Part shown: piece by piece, positions 26,509 through 35,806 of the stretch
Position numbering within the stretch: position 1 is the stretch's first letter
How the letters are laid out: each line of letters opens with the position of its first letter
Assembly (NCBI GenBank): GCA_947184155.2
Contig: CAMXCT020000507.1
Location: 62,001 to 126,000, forward strand
Length of the DNA: 64,000 bases
From: Cladocopium goreaui
Taxonomy: Eukaryota; Sar; Dinophyceae; Suessiales; Symbiodiniaceae
Direction of reading: 5' to 3'
Position numbers and translations under genes: made by a program
The notes under the pieces: generated by a model
The model's input: only the letters and a program-made list of their open reading frames with translations
Databases searched by the model: none
What the model was told of the DNA's origin: nothing

Positions 26509-29500
26509 CATTCACCTGAAGTGCATCTGTCATCTTGCGCCTCGCATGTGCCCTTAGGCTGGGGCACAGGTCCACTCTTCTCAACTTTCGTCTCTGCACC
26601 TTCAGCTGGGGCAAGTAGCTTCACCATAAGGATTTTCGTCATGGGATAAATGACAGTAAGCCATATAATATACCATGTTTCTACCATGGCACGTATGGTC
26701 TCTAAACTCTTCACCCTTGTGATTTTGTCAGGGCATAGCCGGTGGCACAGGCTATCACATCTCAGCCACACTAGCTGATTAGACAATGAGAATAAGTGAG
26801 CCCTTGTGATTCATGATAAATTACTAATTACTATAAAATGCACCCTTCCAACCTTATCATAGCTGCGAGTAGCCACTATAGATAGGTTTTCAGTTGCTCA
26901 TTTCAAGAGTTTCATGAAAAGGTGGAAGGACATTAAAACCCGAGATTTCTAGGTGAGATCCCTATCTTTCCTGGTTACCCTAGGGTAAACGTTTGCATAC
27001 ATGTGGAGTTTACCCACTAAACACTAAAAGATACGAAAAAAACCGTAGATCGTTTTCCGTTCCCGGGATTCCCCACGGCTTTTCCGCATCCATGTCACTT
27101 ATGGAACCCGTTCCCGGGTACCCTCTGGTAATGACTAACAGTTTGCTATTGAAAATGGCCATTTATAGTTGATATACCCATTAAAAATGGTGAATGGTGA
27201 TTTTGCTATTGAAAATGACCATAATCATATAGTTTTATATTTACCCATCAAAAATGAAAAAAATCCATAGCATTTTGTATGTTTACCAAAGGGTAAATGG
27301 GTCTCCCCAAAGATCCGGCGTAAGCCCAACTTGCGCCTTTCTTGATGGTCTCCCAGACCTTCGGTACCCCAGCCATCAAAGTTGGAGCGAACCTCGTTGC
27401 CAGCAATTGAAAAGGCAAGACATTTTCCAGCGTCTCCAATTCTTAACAATTCTTAACAACGTGACAGCACCTGTCACACAAACAAGGGGTGTTGCCGGAC
27501 TTAGAACCTTTCGCATTATGACTCTATTATATACGTGTCACTTCTGTCCCGACTTCGTCTCGGCCAGAAATTCGTCCACCATGTTCGAACAGAACAAAGG
27601 TCGGTGATGGTGGCAGATCTCCATAAATATCATAAATTACCCTGCATTTTACGCTGTTGGATGGTTGGTAGATCTCCCTTTTTTACCATAAAAAACACTA
27701 CTGAACATCAGCATTTTGAGGCTGTCCCTGCAAGATCTTAGGCCCGGTCTCCTCAAGAGCTCCCTTGGGGTAACACCTCTCGGGACCTCCCGGCCAATGT
27801 TTTTTTGTCGCTGAACATTTCAAAGAAGGGGATTCTGATGCTATCTTTATGGAATATCATGGAATATTGGTTATAGACATAGATGGTTATAGTATGGTTT
27901 CTGGTGGGACATGATGAATTTTGTTAGTGGAATATCATATGGAATATTGACTATAGTGGAAATATGTGGGGATATAATAGGGAGAATAGGGATTTGTTTA
28001 GGGATTATAGTGAAAAAACATCTGGGTAGATGACAAGAATTCACACACCTGAACAAGTTCGTCCATTTTGAGATAGTTACCCTACAATTCTCCTCATTCG
28101 TGACGTGAGGTCGTGATGAAATCTTTCTTCTAACTCTCGACACCTGGCAGAAGAGACTTGGGATCTGCATAGGCAATGCGGTTGCCAGTGGTGTAGAAAA
28201 GCCTGAGTCTCAACGTCGTCGCAACCGTTGCAACGTTTGGCCATGGCCGCAGCTCCCTCAAGGCTTTAAGTTTCCCGTGAGATGACCTAAGGCATTGACA
28301 ACTCTGCTACCACTGCCAAAATGTGAGCCAGTGGAAGATATCCGAGGAAGGTATGGGATCCTGACCGTCATCTGTCATCTCTGCAGGCAAAATATGGGAG
28401 ACATCCATAGGCATCCATAGGCATCCCAGCCTAGATCGTCCAAGACCTCTGAGAATTGAATGAAGCCTCAGCATTCAGAAAGTCCCGGGAGGACGGTTGC
28501 AGAGATTCAGACTTGCAATGCTGAGTCAAAGACATGATGCAACAAATGCCACCAGTTGTTGATGTTGCAGCATCACACCCTGGCAGCTCAAGCTCCAAAA
28601 TCGACCCATTCTCTTCCAAGTGAAATGCAGCGGGGCTATCTGAAAATGGGGCGCAGTATGCCCCATTGACATTTTCATGGAGAACATCAGCTTTTCAATC
28701 ATATGGATACTTTATCCATCTTTATCCCACGTTTTCCCAAGAATTTCAAGTTCAACCCCAGCCGTGCAACGAGTGAAAAAAACGCCGTGCCGTCACGTCA
28801 CCCGGTTTTCTAGGCGCCTTTGGTGGGCCGGTTGAGCCGCTGGTGTACCTTGAAGGATCTTCATCATCAAAGACTCACCATGAAGCCTCAACATTTATAG
28901 GCAGTGTATCATCAACATATATCATAGAAACATAGAGATATGAAAGATAAGTGTATATATATACACACTATATAAGTTGACTATAAAAAGTGACTATAAG
29001 TGTATTAATACACTCACTCACAATGTATAAATGATTTATAATTACTAGCCTTGTAATATGCTGTCTATACCACATCAGTCACTGGCTGTCAGATCACATC
29101 AGCACCGCGATAGAGTCAGGCTTCGCGGGAGTGGACTCCTTGGGGTTGGCCTGCCAAAATCATGGCAAAAAAAATCCCCAACATGGAGATTTCTAGTGAT
29201 TTATAGCCCTGGGAATACTATGGAATACCTGGATGAATTGCCACACAAGCATAGAAAAGCATGTTGAAGAAACAACATGACATGCCACGAAACACAATTT
29301 CCCTTGCGCAACACCTTGGGCCGGCCTTGCGCGAAACTTGCGAGATGCAGGTTTCAAACTACCCAAAAGTTCTCCACAAACCCGCTTACTAAACTTTAAG
29401 AGGAAGGTTTTAGAACGCCTCCCATATATATATATACACACACGTATTTATGAAATAATGGTATGATTGATGGTTTTGCCGGTTAGCACTTTCCCAGCTT

Positions 29501-31999
29501 TCCAAGCCATGACCAACGAAAAAAAAAACACCTTGCCCAGCTCGATGACCTCCTGCCTGGCAGCGAAGCGTATGGGTCAAAAGCCTACCTGGGGAACAGC
29601 AAAATAGCTGCAATGTGGGGCCCCCTAGTTATAAGTTTATTTATAAGCCCCAATAACTATAGTTATAAGTTATAAGTACAATAAACCATAGTTATTGGAG
29701 TTATAAACCAACTTAGCTATCTAGGGGGCCCCACTTTGTGGTAAATGTTTGGTAAATGGATGTGAATATCCTATCAATGGTATGGATTAGGTATCCAAAA
29801 ATATGACTAGGCAATGTTCATCAAACATGGAGCCCTTAAGCTGAAAAACAGAGCCCAAGGCCTTTTTCTTAACATCTGTTTATAAGTACACCATCCATCT
29901 TGGCCAACATTTCAACATTTCATGCCATTTCCATTCCAAACATGGGACAACCAACGTTTCAGCCACAAGCCACCGCGCCAGGAGAGAAGTTTCACCGACT
30001 TGGAGCTGCTCTTCAATTTGGTTTGGCATTCTTCGGGCCTCAGCCGAGAGAATGGTGATCTCATGACTGGTTCACCTGCGAGGATGAGAATGGTACAGAT
30101 ACCACCCGGTTGACTTCATCCACATCCACTGGAAACATTGGTCAATTGGTCAATCGGTCAAGATATGGCAAGATCCTTCTTCCAACTCTCAGAACTTGAT
30201 TTGCAGTCTGATGTCACTTCGCAAAGATCAGCGAAGAATCTGCCGTCATGTTGCACCTGTTGTACCTGTTGTGCCTCTCTTGGGATCCAGCGTGCACAAA
30301 TAGTCCAGGTATATAATGGCCTCTCGATGGGGCCGAACATTGGGTGCTTGCCAAACATGACCAATCCATCTGCGGTTTCCTAGGCCTTGAATATATAGAA
30401 TTTACCATCTGGTTATTTAACAGTTCGCCATGGAAAATCACCATGCTATTAATAGGTAAACCATGGTAAACCATCTATTTCGATTAGGGCCATCTATACC
30501 ATGGCTATGTTAGTCATAACCAAAGGGTATACAATGCTGCATATCTTCAGAAATGGAGCCTCCAGGGAAGGCATTTGCTCCGCAATCTTCTCCAAGCCTC
30601 AAACTTTCACCCAGCCGTCGACAAATAATGGGCTGATTCGGGAAAGCGGTTTTTCAGTTTCAAAACCTTGGATGTGTTCAAAAATCCCTGGGATCTTGGG
30701 AAGATCCTGTTTAACATCTTCAGCCTGTTCAACCCAAACAGAACAACTAACACAACTCATTGGATATGTGTCCATTGTTTCTGACATCGATCATCCAAGG
30801 CTCATACCCTCCGCAGATTTGCGATTGCACACAATGGCCGAAACGGCTCCTGACGGGGACGAGACATCATCGGCTTGGTTGACCCAGGTTGAAAGGAACA
30901 ACTGACAAGGAATTTCCAATACCCTCTGGTAAACATACAAAAAGCTATGGAAAATGGCCATAGAAATAGTGAGTTTTCCCATCAAAAATGGTGATTTTCC
31001 ATAGCTACGTTAAATCACCAGAGGGTATATTTGATGGGAAAGTCATGGAATGCCATGTACTCTGGTTTCCCCTGGATTTTCTATCACATCATCCAAATAG
31101 AAGCATCGATTTTTGTGACCTCCATCGCCGGATATCTCAAGATTTTTTTTCTCCCGTGCATGACGTTTTTTGTCACGTCAGTCCAACACACATCATGTTG
31201 GCCATGGCCATCTTCTGTTCTTTCCGAGGCTCATCCCATTGACCCATTGACCAGCCCCGAATATCTAACCAAAATCATGGAAACCAACTCTTCTTTAATG
31301 GGATTTTCCAGCTCCCCTCCGGTAACATGGCAAGGGGACATCCTCAGTAAATGGAGCTTTGATTGGGAAAAACCTCCACGGATCCAGGGAAAATCCCCGG
31401 GTCGCCTTCGTTGACCGCGTGGACCACTGCATCGGTCCCAAGGGTCGCATAGGCGGTGGCCACCACGATGTTCTGCGACATGGCGCCAAACCTGGCTATT
31501 GAAGCCATGGACCATAGAAAGTTCGTTGATTTACCCATCAAAAAATGTTTTTGATGGTGGTTTTCCATGGTTTTTTGTATGTTTACCAGTTTGGGTAAAT
31601 CTCTATATCCCATGATATCCTAGGGAATATCCCATTCATCATGGATTTTTGTTGTGGCCATTTGATGTGATTTTTAATGGGATCCCTTTTTGATGGGATG
31701 CAACTAATATCATGGGACTACCATGAAGATCAGGACGAAGACCTCTTAATGGAAATCAGGGGTGTTCCTCCTCTGATAAACTACACGAACAGTTTGCGAA
31801 CTGGAAACATCACCATTTTGAATGGGTAAATCAACTATATATCAATGGATTGGTTTAAGGGAAAATCTACAGGAAACCATAGATTTTCCCATTAAGTATG
31901 GGGGTTTCCTGTAAAATGTCCCTTAAACCAATCCATTGAATATAATTCTGGGCCATATTTTCTATAGCAAACTGTGGGCCACAAATGACCAGGCCGGGT
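19905..31999 (-). CDS. Long-chain acyl-CoA synthetase (AMP-forming), about 28 small exons
   Basis: Activates fatty acids with ATP and CoA, feeding lipid synthesis and beta-oxidation. Exons joined in order give the ANL/ACSL signatures: VATAYATLG with VHAVNEGAVSAIVCNRKS; the P-loop YTSGSTGPPK followed by GVMLQHQQLVAF; FLGYLPLAHILAVVAEL; RIAYADPKSLLPG; APTLMAGVPKVWETIKKG; LSGGGAISPDVQ; FGCPLIQGYGLTETCGG; DPSVGFVGSVLSS; RGEIWMRG then NSIGSGYYKLPEQTA; DGWFHSGDIGLITPEG; KVKIIDRKKNL; KGGEYVALE; and IDRPVLLAQCN. Most junctions keep codon phase exactly, many through GC-AG introns. N-terminal exons before the segment PAWSFVAHS and the last C-terminal residues were not found, so the model is partial. 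The 3' exons lie in copy B and look intact, unlike copy A. No chloroplast or ER targeting could be judged. Confidence 0.88.
21521..22589. mobile_element. 1,069-bp insertion with 6-bp target duplication
   Basis: Copy A reads TGGGATAGATATATAG near 8,784. Copy B has GGATAG at 21,515-21,520, then about 1,069 foreign bases, then GGATAG again at 22,590-22,595 before the homology resumes. The insert starts with a 500-bp array of AGCAAAATTTTTCCCTT-like units and ends in T-rich sequence and CTAAGTGGTTAACATAA. It lies inside a synthetase intron (exons 22,675 and 21,426). There is no clear terminal inverted repeat or protein, so its class is unknown; a non-autonomous element is the simplest reading. Confidence 0.85.
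21530..22025. repeat. AGCAAAATTTTTCCCTT minisatellite
   Basis: About 28 degenerate copies of a 17-18 bp unit, AGCAAAATTTT(T/G)(T)CC(C/T)TTA. It fills the first half of the insertion and is absent from copy A. Confidence 0.92.
22838..22942. repeat. Palindromic element, GTACCCCATAGGATCCATG ends (B)
   Basis: Copy B counterpart of 9,037-9,141, identical in structure. It sits in the intron between the synthetase exons at 22,990 and 22,709. A diverged relative with the same AACATAAAGGGGGTAT centre lies near 56,880-56,966. Confidence 0.85.
23723..24585. repeat. Expanded GAT/GAC repeat (B)
   Basis: About 860 bp of near-pure (GAT)n with scattered GAC and GGT variants. It is open in several frames, giving runs of Asp, Met, His and Ser that are not proteins. 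It lies in the synthetase intron between exons 24,635 and 23,503, so it is transcribed if the gene is. Confidence 0.95.
26445..26511. repeat. ATC/GAT trinucleotide repeat (B)
   Basis: Copy B partner of the array at 11,540-11,632, in the intron just downstream of synthetase exon 26,560-26,599. Confidence 0.8.
27119..27295. repeat. TACCCTCTGGTAA inverted-repeat element at right end of copy B
   Basis: Begins TACCCTCTGGTAATG and ends TTACCAAAGGGTA. Longer than its copy A partner because of an internal duplication of the TTGCTATTGAAAATG block. It marks the right edge of the large duplication and lies in the intron just after synthetase exon 27,337-27,392. Confidence 0.78.
29615..29734. repeat. 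Palindromic element, GTGGGGCCCCCTAG ends
   Basis: GTGGGGCCCCCTAG at the left is exactly mirrored as CTAGGGGGCCCCAC at the right. The interior is made of mirrored TTATAAGT and ACTATAGTTATA blocks, so nearly all of the 120 bp can fold on itself. A relative is at 35,413-35,525. Confidence 0.88.
30403..30529. repeat. TACCATCTGGTTA inverted-repeat element
   Basis: Ends TACCATCTGGTTATTTAAC and GTCATAACCAAAGGGTA. The interior carries the family's ATGGAAAATCACCATGCTA block. It lies in synthetase intron DNA. Confidence 0.75.
30920..31028. repeat. TACCCTCTGGTAA inverted-repeat element
   Basis: Ends TACCCTCTGGTAAACATA and TTAAATCACCAGAGGGTA, with a mirrored interior (AGCTATGGAAAATGG opposite ATTTTCCATAGCTA). 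It lies in the intron between synthetase exons at 31,406 and 30,849. Confidence 0.85.
31842..31939. repeat. 98-bp element with 21-bp perfect terminal inverted repeats
   Basis: TCAATGGATTGGTTTAAGGGA at the left is the exact inverse of the last 21 bases; the interior CAGGAAACC and GGTTTCCTG blocks are also mirrored. The ends are unlike those of the TACCCTCTGG family, so it is a separate miniature element. Confidence 0.88.
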
Positions 32000-32071
32000 C
32001 TGTGTTGCGATGAACGGGAGTAAATGGGATCATGGGATGAATGTGATTCACATAGAAATCTGAGATATTTT

Positions 32072-32194
32072 TACCCTCTGGTTATTTAACAGTTCGCCAT
32101 GGAAAATCCCCATGCTATTAATAGGTAAACATAGGTAAACCATCTATTTCTATGGGCCATCTATACCATGGCTATGTTAAATAACCAGAGGGTA
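32072..32194. repeat. TACCCTCTGGTTA inverted-repeat element
   Basis: Ends TACCCTCTGGTTATTTAAC and GTTAAATAACCAGAGGGTA are perfectly inverse over 19 bp. The interior is the ATGGAAAATC...CCATGGC type. Confidence 0.9.
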
Positions 32195-32987
32195 TTTGGA
32201 ATTTACGGATCATTTTCCCTGTTCTATATCAGATATGAATGATGGATATTTCATGGGATATCATGGAATTGAATGCGATTGATAGGGTATAAGAAGGATA
32301 TAATACGGGAATATACTATGGCATATCATGGCGAAACAAGGGGATATAATTGGGATATAGTATTATGTGATTAATGGGTATGGGGTAACAATATAATCGG
32401 GATATCATGGGGATAACTGGATATAGAACCAACTTCACATGATGAGGAAAAACATGGAACAAAAACTCTATGAACATTATATTACATCATTATATCACCA
32501 AAAATGATCAGACCTTTCTTTGCATCACCCAACTGAAAAGGCAACATAATCTCAAAAAGGTGCTTCAAATTGAATTGTTCAAACCTCCCCCAAAACATGA
32601 TATTTGCCAACCCCTGTCAAATGGGAGAAACTCAACGAACATCATAGGACATAAATGAACATAGGACATATTTAGATATATGATCGGAAAAAACATGGGT
32701 CATGAGAACATATTCGGATACACAAACAAAATAAAACAAATAAATAAGTTAATATAATAGACAAAACATGGGGTTTAACACAGCCAAAGAGGATAACCAG
32801 CGATACATCTGGAAGTCAGATGGCCAAAATCTCCTCAAACAGCTTCTGGGCTTTGGGGGTTTCTAATGAATTGAGAAGCGGATAAGCTTAGCCAGCAGCA
32901 CGCGCATACCTGCCAATCGGCACAGGTGTCCTGCGTTTCCAGAAGAATGTCGGACTGACGCCTGGCTAATTCTAATCTCTTTCATAT

Positions 32988-33093
32988 TACCCTCTGGTAA
33001 TTTTAACATAACTATGGAAAATCACCATTTTTCATGGGAAAATCCACTATAAATGGGCCATTTTCAATAGTTATGTTAAATTACCAGAGGGTA
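32988..33093. repeat. TACCCTCTGGTAA inverted-repeat element
   Basis: TACCCTCTGGTAATTTTAAC opposite GTTAAATTACCAGAGGGTA, 106 bp in total, nearly fully self-complementary. Confidence 0.9.
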
Positions 33094-34452
33094 GATGTCA
33101 CTACCAAAGTATTGTTTAATAGTGGATCTAGAAAGCCTTGGCAGATGAAATATCAAGGCAATCACCAAAACAGAAGATGTGGAAGTTTTCACAGCAGAAA
33201 CGAGCACTGAATCGAGTCATGAACAACAGCCCGTATCTAATCCCATTCTGCTTGGTTGCTATCCTATGTTTCATATCAATAGGCAATTTTTAGTGTCTCC
33301 CATGACTTTTCACCAGCTGGTTACGTTACGTGCATGGCAACTGCTGACAGAATCTGAGACTGGCAGTCCTCATACATCATGATCTTGAACTTTCCAGTGA
33401 GGCTGTCGAACTCTCCTTCAGGCTGCGGCCTCGGCAACCACATTGGTCCACTTCTTTATTGGTCCACTTCTTTATTGGTCCACTTCCCAAGTTTCTATGG
33501 TGATCTATGGTGATCTATGGTGGAAAGCCAATCCATAACAGCCATAACATCCTCCGAGCTAGGAATCCATGAAAGCTGTCAAGAAAAGCATCCCATGTTC
33601 AAACATCACCCATCTATTTTTGAAGATAAGGATTCCCTTAGTCCTACAATTCAAATAATCATTCCTTCCCCCGTTCATCTCATCCTTAAACGGGGTCCCG
33701 GTCATGGCATGTCATGGACGGCTGGGCATCCCACTCCAAGCCAAGTGCTCGCAAACCAGCCCCAAAAGCCTGGACATTTTTGGGACGTGAGAAATGGCGA
33801 CCCACAACTTGATTGACAAACATTTTGGGCATATATATTTGAAGGGATCTATGATATATGAATAATATATGATAGAATGGTGATCACCAGAAATTGGTGT
33901 ATATATATATTATATAATATGATGTCATATTTTGAAGTTCACCAGAAACTGATATATGACATGACATGTATTGATATGTTAACCATCCCTGGCATGGATC
34001 CAATTGGGATATGAGATTTGCTGAGTTTGTTTCTAAACATACAGTATATTTGCATTTGCCACATCTTGAAAATAACACCTTCCAGGAACAGCTTCACCAT
34101 CGAAGATATTCAAACATGGTTACTGTATGTGACACGTTTTGGACAACCTTGTGAAGCGCCGAAGTTCCATATGGTGCTTGGGGGTGCCATTCCGCCCCGA
34201 AAAAAAACCAACCGGAGCTGATTACTCCATGTTATACCATGTTATACCATGTACCCATGGCCCATTCCCCAACATCCTCGGTGCCTTGCATAAATCACCG
34301 AATTCCCGATAGCTTCGCCAGTGCGTCTCTCCAAAGACCTGCTGATTTCATGGGCACAGCACTGGCTACAACGACTACGCATCGACACGAAGCAGCAGGA
34401 CCGGCCTTGGCTGGAAATCTGTAGCCTTCGTCCTCGACAAAGATACACATTT

Positions 34453-34733
34453 GCCCTCTGGTTGGCTAACATAACGATGGAAAATCATCATTGGTTAATG
34501 GGTAAATCATCTATAGATGCAGTGTTTTCATCCGTTTTCCATAGCCAACTCTCCAAATTCTCCTTGGTGTCTGAAAATTTGGCACCCCCATTTTCAGACA
34601 CATCCACTGGCCAGTTTCCGGTGACATCAAACCTGGAAAAAACTGGGAAATCCTCAAGCTAAATGGAGGATTTCATGGGAATATCCACTATAAATGGAGG
34701 ATTTTCCCCTGCCACATTGAATTACTGGAGGGT
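34453..34733. repeat. Enlarged or nested inverted-repeat element
   Basis: Opens with GCCCTCTGGTTGGCTAACATA and closes with ATTACTGGAGGGTC, both diverged versions of the TACCCTCTGG family ends, but is 281 bp with two internal fold-backs. Possibly two elements in tandem or one with an insertion. Confidence 0.5.
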
Positions 34734-34860
34734 CCACCGGCTGTCCGTGTTGAAACACGACCGTCCTTTTTCCAAGACAGCAAGGGTCGAATTCCTTGAG
34801 CTTGTCGATCAGCATAGCCTCAATGTATGGTATGGTAGCACCAGGACAGTGGGGACTCTA

Positions 34861-34972
34861 GAAATAGATGGTATAGATGGTATAGATGGTATAGATGGTA
34901 TAGATGGTATAGATGGTATAGATGGTATAGATGGTATAGATGGTATATGGTATAGATGGTATAGATGGTATA
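34861..34972. repeat. 9-bp ATAGATGGT tandem repeat
   Basis: About 12 copies of ATAGATGGT with one interruption near 34,938. The 9-bp period makes it open in all frames (Ile-Asp-Gly repeats on the plus strand), which should not be taken as a protein. Confidence 0.92.
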
Positions 34973-35412
34973 AGCAATCCCCCCAGTCGTGGATGCTTAG
35001 TGTCGGGTTGACCGAACTGAACAAATCTCTGTATACCTGGGATTTCTACCCCCCAAAATAGGTGGTATAGTTATGGATAAAACAAACAACAGCTCTTGAC
35101 TGGTAGCCATATCCAAAATTTGGAATACGGGTCAAACGAATATGGCACTGCCCATAAAGCCGCTGGGTCATTCAATACTAAACTGCTTGGTACTTTGAAC
35201 TGTTTGAACCGCAGAGTGAAAAATAGATGTCAGTTGGCATCATCATCCAATACCAAACGAAAAAACAAATAGGGTGGAATATCAACATGTCTTGACACCG
35301 ACAGCCAGCCTGGGAAATTCCCATTGAAATTGATTGCTGGTTCATTCTATCATGCTTCCCCATTGCCGGTTGAACCCCGGAGCCAATTGAGTCTTATCAA
35401 GTATTATACAAC

Positions 35413-35525
35413 GTGAGGCCCCCAAGATATCTAAGTTGGTTTATAACTCCAATAACTATGGTTTATGGTACTTATAACTATAGTTACTGGGGTTTATAAA
35501 CCAACTTATAACTGGGGGGCCTCAC
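35413..35525. repeat. Palindromic element, GTGAGGCCCCC ends
   Basis: GTGAGGCCCCCAAG opposite CTGGGGGGCCTCAC, with the same mirrored ATAACTATAGTTA-type interior as the element at 29,615-29,734. The shared interior and differing ends suggest one family whose end bases co-vary. Confidence 0.85.
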
Positions 35526-35680
35526 ATTGTATATATATATATATAGCCATATCCCAAATAAGTGGTATTGTGGTATTCACCAAAATAACTGGGTCAGTGT
35601 AAAAAAACTGATTTGCTCCAGTCATCAAAGGTGGCAACCGAAAATCACCGAACTTGCAGATTTTCCCATATAAAACATAT

Positions 35681-35806
35681 TACCCTCTGGTAAACGTTTA
35701 CAGTTTGCGACATTGAACATGGCCCAGTCGAAATAGTGGTTTTTCCCATGAAAAATTATGATTTTCATTGATTTTACATAGCTACGTAAACGTTTACCAG
35801 AGGGTC
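35681..35806. repeat. TACCCTCTGGTAA inverted-repeat element
   Basis: TACCCTCTGGTAAACGTTTAC opposite GTAAACGTTTACCAGAGGGT, with inverse ends of about 19 bp. Confidence 0.88.

Larger units (their letters stand above)
19905..26599 (-). other. Exon map, 3' half of the acyl-CoA synthetase (in copy B)
   Basis: Minus-strand exons: 26,560-26,599 (AETKVEKSGPVP); 26,264-26,348 (VAFLFKLAMRIKK); 25,989-26,017 (VFKKFKSML); 25,545-25,605 (LGGCMKFTLSGGG); 25,257-25,302 (EWVRTAFGCPLIQGYG); 25,052-25,072 (LTETCGG); 24,869-24,929 (PSVGFVGSVLSS); 24,635-24,683 (PEITDNDGKPYLCTDK); 23,503 to about 23,535 (GRGEIWMR); 23,282-23,328 (NSIGSGYYKLPEQTA); 23,094-23,119 (AADFDNDG); 22,990-23,027 (FHSGDIGLITPE); 22,675-22,709 (KVKIIDRKKNL); 21,339-21,426 (VKLKGGEYVALE); 21,028-21,111 (VCSFASHEIDRPV); 20,792-20,832 (KKKELLALAAANG); 20,693-20,734 (VTGKDDDALCKDPK); about 20,279-20,325 (VMAAVKTALDAVAKA); about 19,905-19,980 (LPALMQAIAV). 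Codon phases match at nearly all joins. Confidence 0.82.
13430..27295. repeat. Segmental duplication, copy B
   Basis: Partner of copy A. It is about 2.5 kb longer, mainly from a 1,069-bp insertion at 21,521, a GAT-repeat expansion at 23,723-24,585, about 95 bp at 25,062-25,156 and about 200 bp at 25,312-25,515. The last two are more likely deletions in A. Unlike copy A, this copy joins upstream single-copy DNA that holds the missing 5' exons of the acyl-CoA synthetase, so B is probably the source locus or at least the functional one. Confidence 0.93.
27337..31999 (-). other. Exon map, 5' half of the acyl-CoA synthetase
   Basis: Minus-strand exons from the 5' side: 31,969-31,999 (PAWSFVAHS, tentative); 31,406-31,491 (FGAMSQNIVV, donor AAG|GC); 30,815-30,849 (GAVSAIVCNRKS); about 30,667-30,724 (AEDVKQDLPKIPG); 29,098-29,150 (ANPKESTPAKPDSIAVLM, donor GAT|GT); 28,818-28,848 (YTSGSTGPPK, donor AAG|GC); about 28,531-28,579 (GVMLQHQQLVAF); about 28,297-28,360 (GSHTFLGYLPLAHIL); 28,144 to about 28,190 (RIAYADPKSLLPG); 27,337-27,392 (APTLMAGVPKVW, donor AAG|GC). 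At least one exon between 29,150 and 30,667 is unplaced. Introns hold two inverted-repeat elements and one palindromic element. Confidence 0.8.

Noticed and set aside
34809-35061. Ile-Asp-Gly and Pro-Ser-Ile repeat frames
   Set aside because: Translation of a 9-bp tandem repeat whose period is a multiple of three.
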